Assembly (NCBI RefSeq): GCF_009193325.2
Contig: NZ_CP059856.1
Location: forward strand, 2,170,001 to 2,234,000
Direction: 5' to 3'
DNA: 64,000 nt
Source of the DNA: Bacteroides zhangwenhongii
GTDB lineage: Bacteria > Bacteroidota > Bacteroidia > Bacteroidales > Bacteroidaceae
Positions 35,859 to 45,431 of this stretch are shown here, piece after piece. The position numbers and the translations under genes are program-made. Positions within the stretch are counted from its first letter, which is position 1, and the number at the start of each line of letters is the position of its first letter. The notes beneath the pieces were generated by a model. It saw only the letters and a list, made by a program, of their open reading frames with translations, had not been told where the DNA came from and did not search any database.

Positions 35859-37052
35859 CTACTTGAAGAGTAAATTCAAATCCATTGATAGGAACTCTTC
35901 AAAGGATAAGCCTCCGGAACCGACCACAAAGGCCCTATACGGATGGTAAGCTTTTTCAAATTTAGGCAAGCCATTGTTGGTGGTTCGTCTTCCGCTTTTA
36001 ACCTCGATGGCGATTGTCTTGCCTCTTCTATGAAGTACAAAGTCAACTTCGTCGTGGCTATCACGCCAGTAATAAGCCTTGTAATCACAAATCTGTGCCT
36101 GACTTACAATATAGGCACCAACTGCTGATTCTACATAACGCCCCCAAGCTTTAGGATCTTCAGCCATTTCCGTGAAGTCCTTATCAGCATACACGTTGCG
36201 CAAAGCGTTGTTATGGACTTGAAATTTAGGAATTGAGTTGTATTTGCGAGCATCGTCTTCAGCATATTTCTGTAAACCACACAGCAAACCACATTCATCC
36301 AAAAGATGGAGGTAACCAGCCAGCGTAGTGACATTGCCTACATCTTGAAGCTGAGCGGCCACTTTGGTAAGAGACAGTAGCTCGCCACTATAACTACTAC
36401 CGAGTTCAAACAGTTGGCGGAGTAGTTGTGGCTTCATGATTTTTGTATCCATCAGCACATCCTTCGAGATGGATGGTTCAACCAAAGAGTCTTTGACGTA
36501 GTTTCGCCAACGACGCTCATCGGTGATATAAGATGCTGCGCCCGGATACCCACCAAAATAGACATATTGATAGAGATTCCAACCGAAGCATTCTCTCATT
36601 TCAGGGAAAGTCCAATGTGTCAACCGAATTAGCTCATATCTGCCGGCCAATGATTCGGTGAGTCCCTTTTCGATTAACATGCGTGATGCCCCCAATAATA
36701 CGACTATGAGCTCACGTTTTTCACGGGTATCTCTGTCCCATTCAGCCTTTACAGTCTCGCTCCAGTTGTTTATCTTTTGTATTTCGTCTACCACCAATAG
36801 GTGTTTCCCTTCCCCACGTATGTCCATACGCATACGAGCTGTCTGCCATACACCTGCCAGCCAGTCTGCAGATGCACCTACGACATCATCAGCCGAATAA
36901 CTGTCATAAGGCATATTGCAGACTTCAAGGACTTGACCAATCAATGTGGACTTACCCACTTGGCGTGGCCCAACAATAACCTGCATTTTTCCGCGAGGTT
37001 CATTAATGCGTGCCATCACTTCTGAATATTGTTCTCTTTTATATCCCATCAT
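35859..37052 (-). CDS. AAA_14/DUF4143 ATP-binding protein
   Basis: This 397-residue protein has an N-terminal AAA_14 domain (Walker A VGPRQVGKST near 28-37; Walker B LLVVDEIQ near 84-91) and a C-terminal DUF4143 region with the PD-(D/E)XK-like pair DEVDFVLHRRGKTIAIEVKSG. The family is large and accessory in gut bacteria; some members are suspected antitoxin or defence components, but function is unproven. Its GC content and isolated position between an exonuclease and its remnant suggest it was gained. Three 22-bp iterons precede it. Confidence 0.85.
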   Translation of the reverse strand: MMGYKREQYSEVMARINEPRGKMQVIVGPRQVGKSTLIGQVLEVCNMPYDSYSADDVVGASADWLAGVWQTARMRMDIRGEGKHLLVVDEIQKINNWSETVKAEWDRDTREKRELIVVLLGASRMLIEKGLTESLAGRYELIRLTHWTFPEMRECFGWNLYQYVYFGGYPGAASYITDERRWRNYVKDSLVEPSISKDVLMDTKIMKPQLLRQLFELGSSYSGELLSLTKVAAQLQDVGNVTTLAGYLHLLDECGLLCGLQKYAEDDARKYNSIPKFQVHNNALRNVYADKDFTEMAEDPKAWGRYVESAVGAYIVSQAQICDYKAYYWRDSHDEVDFVLHRRGKTIAIEVKSGRRTTNNGLPKFEKAYHPYRAFVVGSGGLSFEEFLSMDLNLLFK

Positions 37053-37056
37053 CTAT

Positions 37057-37115
37057 AAAATGTTTATTCACTTGAGCAAAAATGTTCAATCCATTAAATA
37101 AAAATGTTCAATCCC
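37057..37115. repeat. Three tandem 22-bp iterons upstream of the AAA_14 gene
   Basis: AAAATGTT occurs at exact 22-bp spacing (TGTT at 37061, 37083, 37105). The last two units share AAAAATGTTCAATCC; the first is diverged. A spacing of two helical turns fits an operator array for the ATPase gene starting at 37052. Confidence 0.6.
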
Positions 37116-37169
37116 TTACAAAGGTAAGGTCTTTCTCTAATAATGAATATTTTTACACGAACAATCCAT

Positions 37170-37301
37170 ATGCTTTTTTATCTATTTTATGGCTTAGCCG
37201 GAAAATCAATCCATCCTGCTCCCAATTACTATACACAATGGACAACGGCTATTCACGGATTAACTTATGATGATACGATAGAAGCGAAAGAAGGCAAATA
37301 A
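37170..37301 (+). pseudogene. Remnant of a second DnaQ-like exonuclease
   Basis: A 43-codon frame contains HPAPNYYTQWTTAIHGLTYD and continues with DTIEA. It matches residues 44-69 of the exonuclease at 35180 with one conservative change in the best-matching 22 codons. At the DNA level those 22 codons differ at 11 of 66 positions, nearly all silent, so this was a working homologue and not a fresh copy. Neither the metal-binding start nor the rest of the domain is present. It is not expected to function. Confidence 0.8.
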
Positions 37302-37302
37302 A

Positions 37303-37346
37303 AAACACTACAACTATTATTTCAGTCAATAATAGCCGTAGTGTTT
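37303..37346 (-). terminator. Terminator of the uxu operon
   Basis: A 9-bp stem (AAACACTAC with GTAGTGTTT) with a further 8-bp inner stem (CTATTATT with AATAATAG), then a T-run on the minus strand, 30 bp after uxuA. Confidence 0.85.
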
Positions 37347-37375
37347 GATAATAAAGTGCTAACTATGTACTTCGA

Positions 37376-39387
<2,012 letters not shown>

Positions 39388-39407
39388 GGTTCTAAAAATT
39401 TATATGT

Positions 39408-40478
39408 TTATAGTTTATTGTTCAGATAATACTTCAGATTCTCTCTCAAGAGAATATCAATCGGCATTAAGTTCACCTTTTCCGATTTTTGCTTGAATAA
39501 CAAATAATTGCATAGCGACTTGATTCCTTCATACCCCTGTCTTTCAGGACGCTGTGCAATCAGTGCAGTAATAACACCTTCGGAGAGTAATTGGGTATTT
39601 CTCTCGATAAGGTCGTAACCTACCAGTTTTACCGCTTGCATCTCTCTCGCCTTCAAGTAATTTCCCAAAATGTAGCAGGTGGAGTTGAATATAATAGCCC
39701 CTTTTATACCAGGATTTAACTCGAATATTTCATTGAGCTTGGCAAAATTATATACCGAATCACTGATTTTCAATTCCACTTCATGCAACTTTCCGGAGAA
39801 TCCTACCTCCTTCAGATAATGACAAAATCCATCTCTACGGTTCTTACCCTGATTGGAATCGTTCTTACCACTATGAACAATCCGTGCCATCAAAATATCT
39901 GAGGTGGGCGAAAGCCGATCCGTCAGCAATCGGGCTGCAATGACTCCCGCATCGTATGATTCCGTACCGAAATAAGCCAATTGATGTTGCCCTTCAATAT
40001 TAGAATCGACATAAACATAAGGAATCTCGTTTCTGTCCAACTCCTGCGAAAGACGAATCACAGAATCAGTAAACAATGTGGCTATTAACACCCCATCCAC
40101 CTTCTCATCCAATAAATTACGGGTGATATCATCAAAAGTTTTGTTGTTATATTGGTCGAAAAAAAGCTTGGTAATAGTTATATTATATGTTTCCATTTCC
40201 GCAGCTACTTTGTCAATACCTTCTGAAATAGCTTCCCAGTATTCTCCTTGAGTAAAAGACGGAATAATGGCAACAAAATGATACTGTTTTTTAGAGGCTA
40301 ATGACCGCGCCATAAGATTGGGCTGGTAGTGAACCATCTCTAAAATAGCTTGTACTTTCTTTCTGTTTTCCTCAGATACCCGTCCACGATTATGAATAAC
40401 CCGGTCTACCGTACCGACAGAGACACCAGCCATTTTAGCGATGTCTACAATACGAATATTTGAGAATTCTTTATCCAT
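39408..40478 (-). CDS. LacI-family regulator of the uxu operon
   Basis: This 356-residue protein starts at ATG 40478 (MDKEFSNIRIVD). The LacI helix-turn-helix is at about 10-35 (IAKMAGVSVGTVDRVIHNRGRVS), followed by a periplasmic-binding-type sugar domain (DGVLIATLFTDSVI, YFGTESYDAG, GYDLIERNTQLL). It probably senses an uronate-pathway intermediate. It is the first gene of its operon, with a strong palindrome over the promoter, so it should repress itself along with uxuB and uxuA. Confidence 0.92.
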   Translation of the reverse strand: MDKEFSNIRIVDIAKMAGVSVGTVDRVIHNRGRVSEENRKKVQAILEMVHYQPNLMARSLASKKQYHFVAIIPSFTQGEYWEAISEGIDKVAAEMETYNITITKLFFDQYNNKTFDDITRNLLDEKVDGVLIATLFTDSVIRLSQELDRNEIPYVYVDSNIEGQHQLAYFGTESYDAGVIAARLLTDRLSPTSDILMARIVHSGKNDSNQGKNRRDGFCHYLKEVGFSGKLHEVELKISDSVYNFAKLNEIFELNPGIKGAIIFNSTCYILGNYLKAREMQAVKLVGYDLIERNTQLLSEGVITALIAQRPERQGYEGIKSLCNYLLFKQKSEKVNLMPIDILLRENLKYYLNNKL

Positions 40479-40507
40479 ATAGTAAGAAGTATCTTGTTTT
40501 TCGCTGA

Positions 40508-40560
40508 CAAAAGTAAAATGAATTATTGAATTATGCAATAGTGTGTGCGCACACACTATT
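40508..40560 (-). promoter_or_regulatory. uxu promoter and perfect 24-bp LacI-type operator
   Basis: The -7 box TACTTTTG is at 40508-40515 (minus). A TTG at 40536-40538 is 20 bp upstream. The perfect palindrome at 40537-40560 (half-site AATAGTGTGTGC) overlaps that -33 element, so binding would stop initiation. Confidence 0.8.
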
Positions 40561-40749
40561 ACACAGCAAAGAAGATATACCACTAATATTCAAGCATTTA
40601 ACAAGAAACAAAGAAATACATTCATGTTGTTAAACATAAGAAATACAACAGAATAATTAATAAAAAGTATATTCCAAAGGAAAGAGAAGTATCAAAAAAA
40701 GGGAGTTTTACCCTCAGAAAAGACTGATAAGAAAGATGAAACGTGTAAA

Positions 40750-40765
40750 GTGTGCACGGACACAC
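40750..40765. promoter_or_regulatory. Second GTGTG/CACAC operator-like site
   Basis: GTGTGCACGGACACAC shares the half-sites GTGTG and CACAC with the main operator. The two centres are about 209 bp apart, close to 20 turns of DNA, which would suit looping. Confidence 0.5.
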
Positions 40766-40809
40766 AACTAATATTCAATTTATACAGACAGCAGTTGCCC
40801 ATCATAAAA

Positions 40810-40847
40810 AATTGGTAATCAACTTAAAATGAAGTCGACTACCAATT
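40810..40847 (-). terminator. Terminator of the small membrane protein genes
   Basis: An 8-bp stem (AATTGGTA with TACCAATT), then six T residues on the minus strand. Confidence 0.7.
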
Positions 40848-40856
40848 CTGATTTTT

Positions 40857-41144
40857 TTATTTTTCCCATTTATCCTTTACCTTACCAGCTACCTTATCAG
40901 CTTCCTCCGCTACTTTATTGGCGATGTCAGCTCCGGTTTCCACAGCTTTAACTCCCAAATTCATTGCTTTTTTTTCAGCACAAGCTGCTGCCGCTTCCGC
41001 ATCACGACCTATACGATGAATCGCATCATAAATGTCATTCTCCAATTGTTTTGCTTTTGCGGTACGTGAGAGGCGATAAGCTACCGCACCTAGAATCGAC
41101 CCGATTCCGAGTCCAATCCAGAAATTACCATGTCTACATTCCAT
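40857..41144 (-). CDS. YtxH-like small membrane protein
   Basis: This 95-residue protein has one N-terminal membrane segment (FWIGLGIGSILGAVAYRL, about 8-25) and an amphipathic alanine/lysine-rich tail that should form a helix (ETGADIANKVAEEADKVAG). It resembles YtxH-type stress-associated proteins. It lies 47 bp after a GlsB-type gene and is probably co-transcribed. The function is unknown. Confidence 0.75.
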   Translation of the reverse strand: MECRHGNFWIGLGIGSILGAVAYRLSRTAKAKQLENDIYDAIHRIGRDAEAAAACAEKKAMNLGVKAVETGADIANKVAEEADKVAGKVKDKWEK

Positions 41145-41191
41145 AATTAAGTTCGTTTTTTAGATTAATAAATTATATAAAATACTACTAC

Positions 41192-41437
41192 TCATCGAGA
41201 TTTCGAGAACAACGAAGCAATCCATAACACCAGGACAGCACCTACTGTGGAAGTAATCAGACTTCCAATCAATCCGGAAGCCGCAAGACCGAAAAGTGCA
41301 AACACCCAACCACCTAACACACCTCCAAGAATACCAAGCAATAGATTTATGATAAGACCAAAACCTCCGCCACGCATTATTTTACCAGCAAGAAATCCAG
41401 CCACAATACCAATAATGATATACCAAATAAAGCCCAT
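41192..41437 (-). CDS. GlsB/YeaQ/YmgE-family stress membrane protein
   Basis: This 81-residue protein has three hydrophobic segments and the family glycine pattern (GIVAGFLAGKIMRGGGFG, LLGILGGVLGGW). Members are induced by general stress in many bacteria, and their exact role is unclear. It is the first gene of a pair with the YtxH-like gene, both small membrane proteins. Confidence 0.88.
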   Translation of the reverse strand: MGFIWYIIIGIVAGFLAGKIMRGGGFGLIINLLLGILGGVLGGWVFALFGLAASGLIGSLITSTVGAVLVLWIASLFSKSR

Positions 41438-41566
41438 ATAATCCTCCTTTTTTAGGTAACAACAGTAGGTACAAAGAATAGTTCAGCCAATGAAAAATGA
41501 ATTAACCACAATTTACAATCCTTAGTCTTAAAACTCATATTTCTCTTTACTTTGCAAAAGTTTATG

Positions 41567-41574
41567 TACCTTTG
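41567..41574 (+). promoter_or_regulatory. -7 box of the MFS exporter gene
   Basis: TACCTTTG, 41 bp before the start codon. Confidence 0.5.
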
Positions 41575-41615
41575 CGGTCAATTTTTCAGGAACATTTCAA
41601 TAGATAATAGGTATT

Positions 41616-42830
41616 ATGGTACAAAATCAAGAACAACCCGTAGGGAAAATTACGTTCTCCATTTTAATAGCATTAAGTCTCTCACATTGTCTCAATGACC
41701 TTTTACAATCTGTTGTTTCAGCAGCTTATCCGCTATTTAAAGATGATTTAGGACTGAGTTTTGCACAAATCGGTTTTATCACATTGGTCTATCAGCTTTC
41801 AGCTTCGGTATTCCAGCCAATTACCGGAATCATTTTCGATAAATATCCCGTTGCATGGTCGCTGCCTATCGGAATGAGTTTCACAATGGTAGGTTTAGTG
41901 AACTTAGCATTTTCCAACAATCTCTATTGGATACTATTATCTGTGTTCTTAATCGGAATCGGCTCTTCGGTACTTCATCCGGAAGCTTCCCGTATCACCT
42001 TCCTTGCTTCCGGCGGAAAACGCGGACTCGCACAATCACTGTTCCAGGTAGGCGGTAATTTCGGAGGCTCATTAGGGCCGTTATTGGTAGCTTTGCTGGT
42101 TGCACCTTATGGACGACAACATCTTTTCATATTTGCATTTGTGGCCGTTGCAGCTATCGTGGTCATGTATCCGATCTGCAAATGGTATAAATCTTATCTG
42201 AACCGAATGAAGGCACAAACCGTCAGCGTAAGAAAACCGGTTCTTCTTCCCCTACCTATGGATAAAACTGCTATTTCTATCGGTATCTTATTAATACTGA
42301 TCTTCTCGAAATACATCTATATGGCAAGTCTGACCAGTTATTATACGTTTTATCTGATTCACAAATTCAATGTTACAGTACAGGAATCACAATTGTATCT
42401 ATTCATTTTTCTAGTTGCTACTGCCATCGGAACGCTAATCGGAGGTCCCGTCGGTGACCGTATCGGTCGTAAGTATGTAATTTGGGCTTCTATTCTGGGA
42501 GCCGCCCCATTCAGTTTACTCATGCCGCACGCCAATCTGATGTGGACTGTTATTCTTAGTTTCTGCGTGGGATTAATGCTTTCTTCCGCTTTTCCGGCTA
42601 TATTACTTTATGCACAGGAATTGCTTCCGACCAAGCTCGGACTGATATCAGGTCTGTTCTTTGGATTTGCTTTCGGAGTGGCCGGTGTAGCCTCTGCCGT
42701 TCTCGGTAATTTAGCAGATAAAACGAGCATTGAATACGTATATAATATTTGTGCTTATATGCCGCTATTGGGATTAGTAACCTTCTTTCTACCCAATTTG
42801 AAGAAAAAGAAAATTGATTGGCAACCATAG
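41616..42830 (+). CDS. MFS exporter, fosmidomycin-resistance (Fsr) type
   Basis: This 404-residue inner-membrane protein has 12 predicted helices. The opening SHCLNDLLQSVVSAAYPLFK, SSVLHPEASRI and GDRIGRKYVIW are characteristic of the Fsr group, whose best-known member exports fosmidomycin in E. coli. Its natural substrate is not known. It is monocistronic with its own promoter and terminator. Confidence 0.88.
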   Translation: MVQNQEQPVGKITFSILIALSLSHCLNDLLQSVVSAAYPLFKDDLGLSFAQIGFITLVYQLSASVFQPITGIIFDKYPVAWSLPIGMSFTMVGLVNLAFSNNLYWILLSVFLIGIGSSVLHPEASRITFLASGGKRGLAQSLFQVGGNFGGSLGPLLVALLVAPYGRQHLFIFAFVAVAAIVVMYPICKWYKSYLNRMKAQTVSVRKPVLLPLPMDKTAISIGILLILIFSKYIYMASLTSYYTFYLIHKFNVTVQESQLYLFIFLVATAIGTLIGGPVGDRIGRKYVIWASILGAAPFSLLMPHANLMWTVILSFCVGLMLSSAFPAILLYAQELLPTKLGLISGLFFGFAFGVAGVASAVLGNLADKTSIEYVYNICAYMPLLGLVTFFLPNLKKKKIDWQP

Positions 42831-42864
42831 TGTTTCTTTAAAATTGTAACAAGCCCAATAAAAT

Positions 42865-42900
42865 GCCCCTCAGAAGTTATAATCCGAACTTTTGAGGGGC
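42865..42900. terminator. Bidirectional terminator between MFS and lipoprotein genes
   Basis: A 14-bp stem with one mismatch (GCCCCTCAGAAGTT with AACTTTTGAGGGGC) flanked by T-rich DNA on the plus side. Confidence 0.85.
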
Positions 42901-42938
42901 ACTTTATTTTATAAGATGTGAATCTTTATAGCCGATAT

Positions 42939-43745
42939 TTAACGGCTTAAGCTACCAATACAGACTCGGCGGACAGAAGTCAAACCTAGTTCCGAATACT
43001 GTGCTTTATATATTTCCGTCACATCTTCCACCAACCAGCATGGCATAGGTCCCAATGAACGGGTATCCGGTTCCGGCCTTTCGGGAGCAGTTAAGTAAAA
43101 CTCATGTGTCCTATCTTCATAGTTTACTAAAAATGCAGAATATGATTTTTCACCTATCCGCTTAATTACTTTTTCAAAAGGAGCAGTTATTATTTTAGCA
43201 CCAGCTGTATTTTCCGCAAGCAATGTCATTTCACCGCCATCTTTAGTGTTATACACAAACCTCACATATCCGGTAGCTTTTAAAAAGCCATCGGCAATGA
43301 CTTGAGCCTCTAATTCTTCTAATGTCTCTTTGTTTGCATCATTAACATTTTCACCTTCAATCTTCACGTATACGGCATTACTCATAAATCTTTGTACAAA
43401 TTCCACCACTTTAACTCCAATCTTAACGGTCAACCCATCCGCATCTTTCACTATAAGACTAGTCGTTCCCAGTTTTACGGAAGATATTCTTACCCTATCC
43501 TCATCGACCTTCACCGTAGCTATTTGTTCATCTTCTATTTCAGCTGTATAAGGAGCTTTTCCTCCTGTGATTCCGACACTACCGCCACCTACTATGTTTA
43601 TGGCAGTACTACTAATAGCTTGATCGGGAAAAACGACTTCATCTATCTGATAAAGGAAGAAACGTTCATTATCATCATCACAAGATACGATTCCCAAACC
43701 GGAGATGATAACCATCAATATTGTAATTACGTGTTTCGTTTTCAT
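42939..43745 (-). CDS. Putative surface lipoprotein with Ig-like domain
   Basis: This 268-residue protein has a lipoprotein signal peptide (MKTKHVITILMVIISGLGIVSC, lipobox cysteine at about 22, followed by DDD). Residues about 40-115 look like a bacterial Ig-like (Big2-type) fold (GGSVGITGGKAPYTAEIEDE, VRISSVKLGTTSLIVKDADG). The rest is unrecognised. It follows the susCD pair on the same strand, but a strong terminator and 190 bp lie between them, so a shared role is possible but not certain. Confidence 0.75.
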   Translation of the reverse strand: MKTKHVITILMVIISGLGIVSCDDDNERFFLYQIDEVVFPDQAISSTAINIVGGGSVGITGGKAPYTAEIEDEQIATVKVDEDRVRISSVKLGTTSLIVKDADGLTVKIGVKVVEFVQRFMSNAVYVKIEGENVNDANKETLEELEAQVIADGFLKATGYVRFVYNTKDGGEMTLLAENTAGAKIITAPFEKVIKRIGEKSYSAFLVNYEDRTHEFYLTAPERPEPDTRSLGPMPCWLVEDVTEIYKAQYSELGLTSVRRVCIGSLSR

Positions 43746-43864
43746 GCGTACTGAGTTTATTTAATATGTATATTCTATTTTTAAGAGATATCTGTTCACA
43801 AAGGTACAAATATTCCGCACATAGTATCCCGATAAGACATTTTTTTCAGAATTAATGCAAAAAC

Positions 43865-43897
43865 GACCGGTATGCATCATCGCGACGTATACCGGTC
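43865..43897 (-). terminator. Terminator of the susCD operon
   Basis: A perfect 9-bp stem (GACCGGTAT with ATACCGGTC), then five T residues on the minus strand, about 40 bp after susD. Confidence 0.85.
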
Positions 43898-43936
43898 TAC
43901 AAGTTAAGGTTAAAGTCAAAAAATTAAGAGAGCTAT

Positions 43937-45418
43937 TTATAAGTTAGGATTAGCATTTATTTCTTTTTGCGGAATGGCATACAGATAATAAGTACTATTT
44001 GCTGTAAATGGTGTAGCGTCCGGGAAACGGAGGAACCAATGTCCCAATGGATTCCGTTTGGCGAATCCACCTCCTTCTTGCCAACAGTCTACTTCTGTTT
44101 TCTGCATTTCTTCTGATAAAGCAGTACGTTCTACAGCTTTCTGAGTGCGGAGTATGTCCGTAATCCCAAAGCCTTCTCCCCAAAGTTCTCGACGACGTTC
44201 CATCAAGATTTCATTAATCACATCTTCCTGTGATTTTCCCGCCACATCATAATCCACTACCCCGCGAGCATTGCGCAACGTATTCAAAGGAATCACAGCC
44301 TGAGATAATTCCATACCGTCGCGGACATTCGCTTCGGCTTCTATCAGATACATCTCAGCAGCACGCATCAACACCAAATCAGCTGTATCGTCCGCACGCA
44401 TATGGAACTTTTTATATCCCAGATATCCTTCGCGCATCCACTGAAACAAAGGCAAACGGATGTCACCTTCAACAAAAGTATCTTTCAAATGAGGATCGGC
44501 CATGAAACTACTGTAAGCTCCGACGTATGTCGCATCCAAATAGTAAAAATTATAACTCGCATCCGATTGAGAAGGGATTTGAGGAAATCCCCATATCCAC
44601 TCTTGATTGGAGATATTATTGAATCCCTCATATTCGGCAGTAGTCGTCATCAATGAATAGTCCTTACGAGCAGATGCGGCAGCCTTTGCAGCTTCCTCCC
44701 ACTGCCCGGTCAGCAAATAGGCACGGGCCAAAAGTCCGTTTACCACAGCCAGATCCGGTTTGAACTTCTGGTTATCACCGCTCCGAACGTAATTCTTCAA
44801 ATAATCCTGCGCCAAAGCCAAATCCTCGAAAATACGTTGGTAGACTTGAGCTACCGTTGATTTCCCTTTCGGAACGGTAGTGTTATCGCTCGGCTCAGTA
44901 TAAATAGGTACGCAAGGCGCATCTTTATCTTTCAAATACGTGAACTGATAATGTTGCACCAAGTGCAGATAGCAAAAGGCACGCAGGGCCAACGCTTGCC
45001 CTTGAGCCTTCCGGAGTTCTTCCGAATCCCCTTTAATGGAAAGAGCCGTGTTGCAGTTATCTATCGTTTTATACATCAGATACCAGGCAAATTCCGTTCT
45101 GCTGTTTGAAGATATAGCAATGTCATCGAACTGATACGAAGAATTGAAACCGTATTTCGGACGGGAAACGACATCACTTGCCATCATGTCATCCAAACAC
45201 TGAAGCGCACGATAACCGATATTGGCATAAGTACTCGAATAGTCAAACAGATTATACCAGGCACCGTTCACAAGCGCCTCCGCATTTTCGGGCACAGGCA
45301 CTTTCTCGGAACTCACCGCATCTGTGGGATCTGTATCCAGGAAACTGCTACTGCAACTCGTTGCCAGAAGAAGTCCGGCAATGGCTGCCAAAATAGATTG
45401 TATTTTTATTTTTCTCAT
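43937..45418 (-). CDS. SusD/RagB-family nutrient-binding lipoprotein
   Basis: This 493-residue protein has a lipoprotein signal (MRKIKIQSILAAIAGLLLATSC). The SusD fold is shown by TPR-like repeats (ALALRAFCYLHLVQHY, VVNGLLARAYLLTGQWEEAA) and the C-terminal family end (MERRRELWGEGFGITDILR). It sits on the SusC channel and captures the ligand outside the cell. It is 13 bp after susC. No glycoside hydrolase, sulfatase or sensor gene is nearby, so the substrate may not be a glycan. Confidence 0.93.
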   Translation of the reverse strand: MRKIKIQSILAAIAGLLLATSCSSSFLDTDPTDAVSSEKVPVPENAEALVNGAWYNLFDYSSTYANIGYRALQCLDDMMASDVVSRPKYGFNSSYQFDDIAISSNSRTEFAWYLMYKTIDNCNTALSIKGDSEELRKAQGQALALRAFCYLHLVQHYQFTYLKDKDAPCVPIYTEPSDNTTVPKGKSTVAQVYQRIFEDLALAQDYLKNYVRSGDNQKFKPDLAVVNGLLARAYLLTGQWEEAAKAAASARKDYSLMTTTAEYEGFNNISNQEWIWGFPQIPSQSDASYNFYYLDATYVGAYSSFMADPHLKDTFVEGDIRLPLFQWMREGYLGYKKFHMRADDTADLVLMRAAEMYLIEAEANVRDGMELSQAVIPLNTLRNARGVVDYDVAGKSQEDVINEILMERRRELWGEGFGITDILRTQKAVERTALSEEMQKTEVDCWQEGGGFAKRNPLGHWFLRFPDATPFTANSTYYLYAIPQKEINANPNL

Positions 45419-45431
45419 AATTTAGTCTGAT

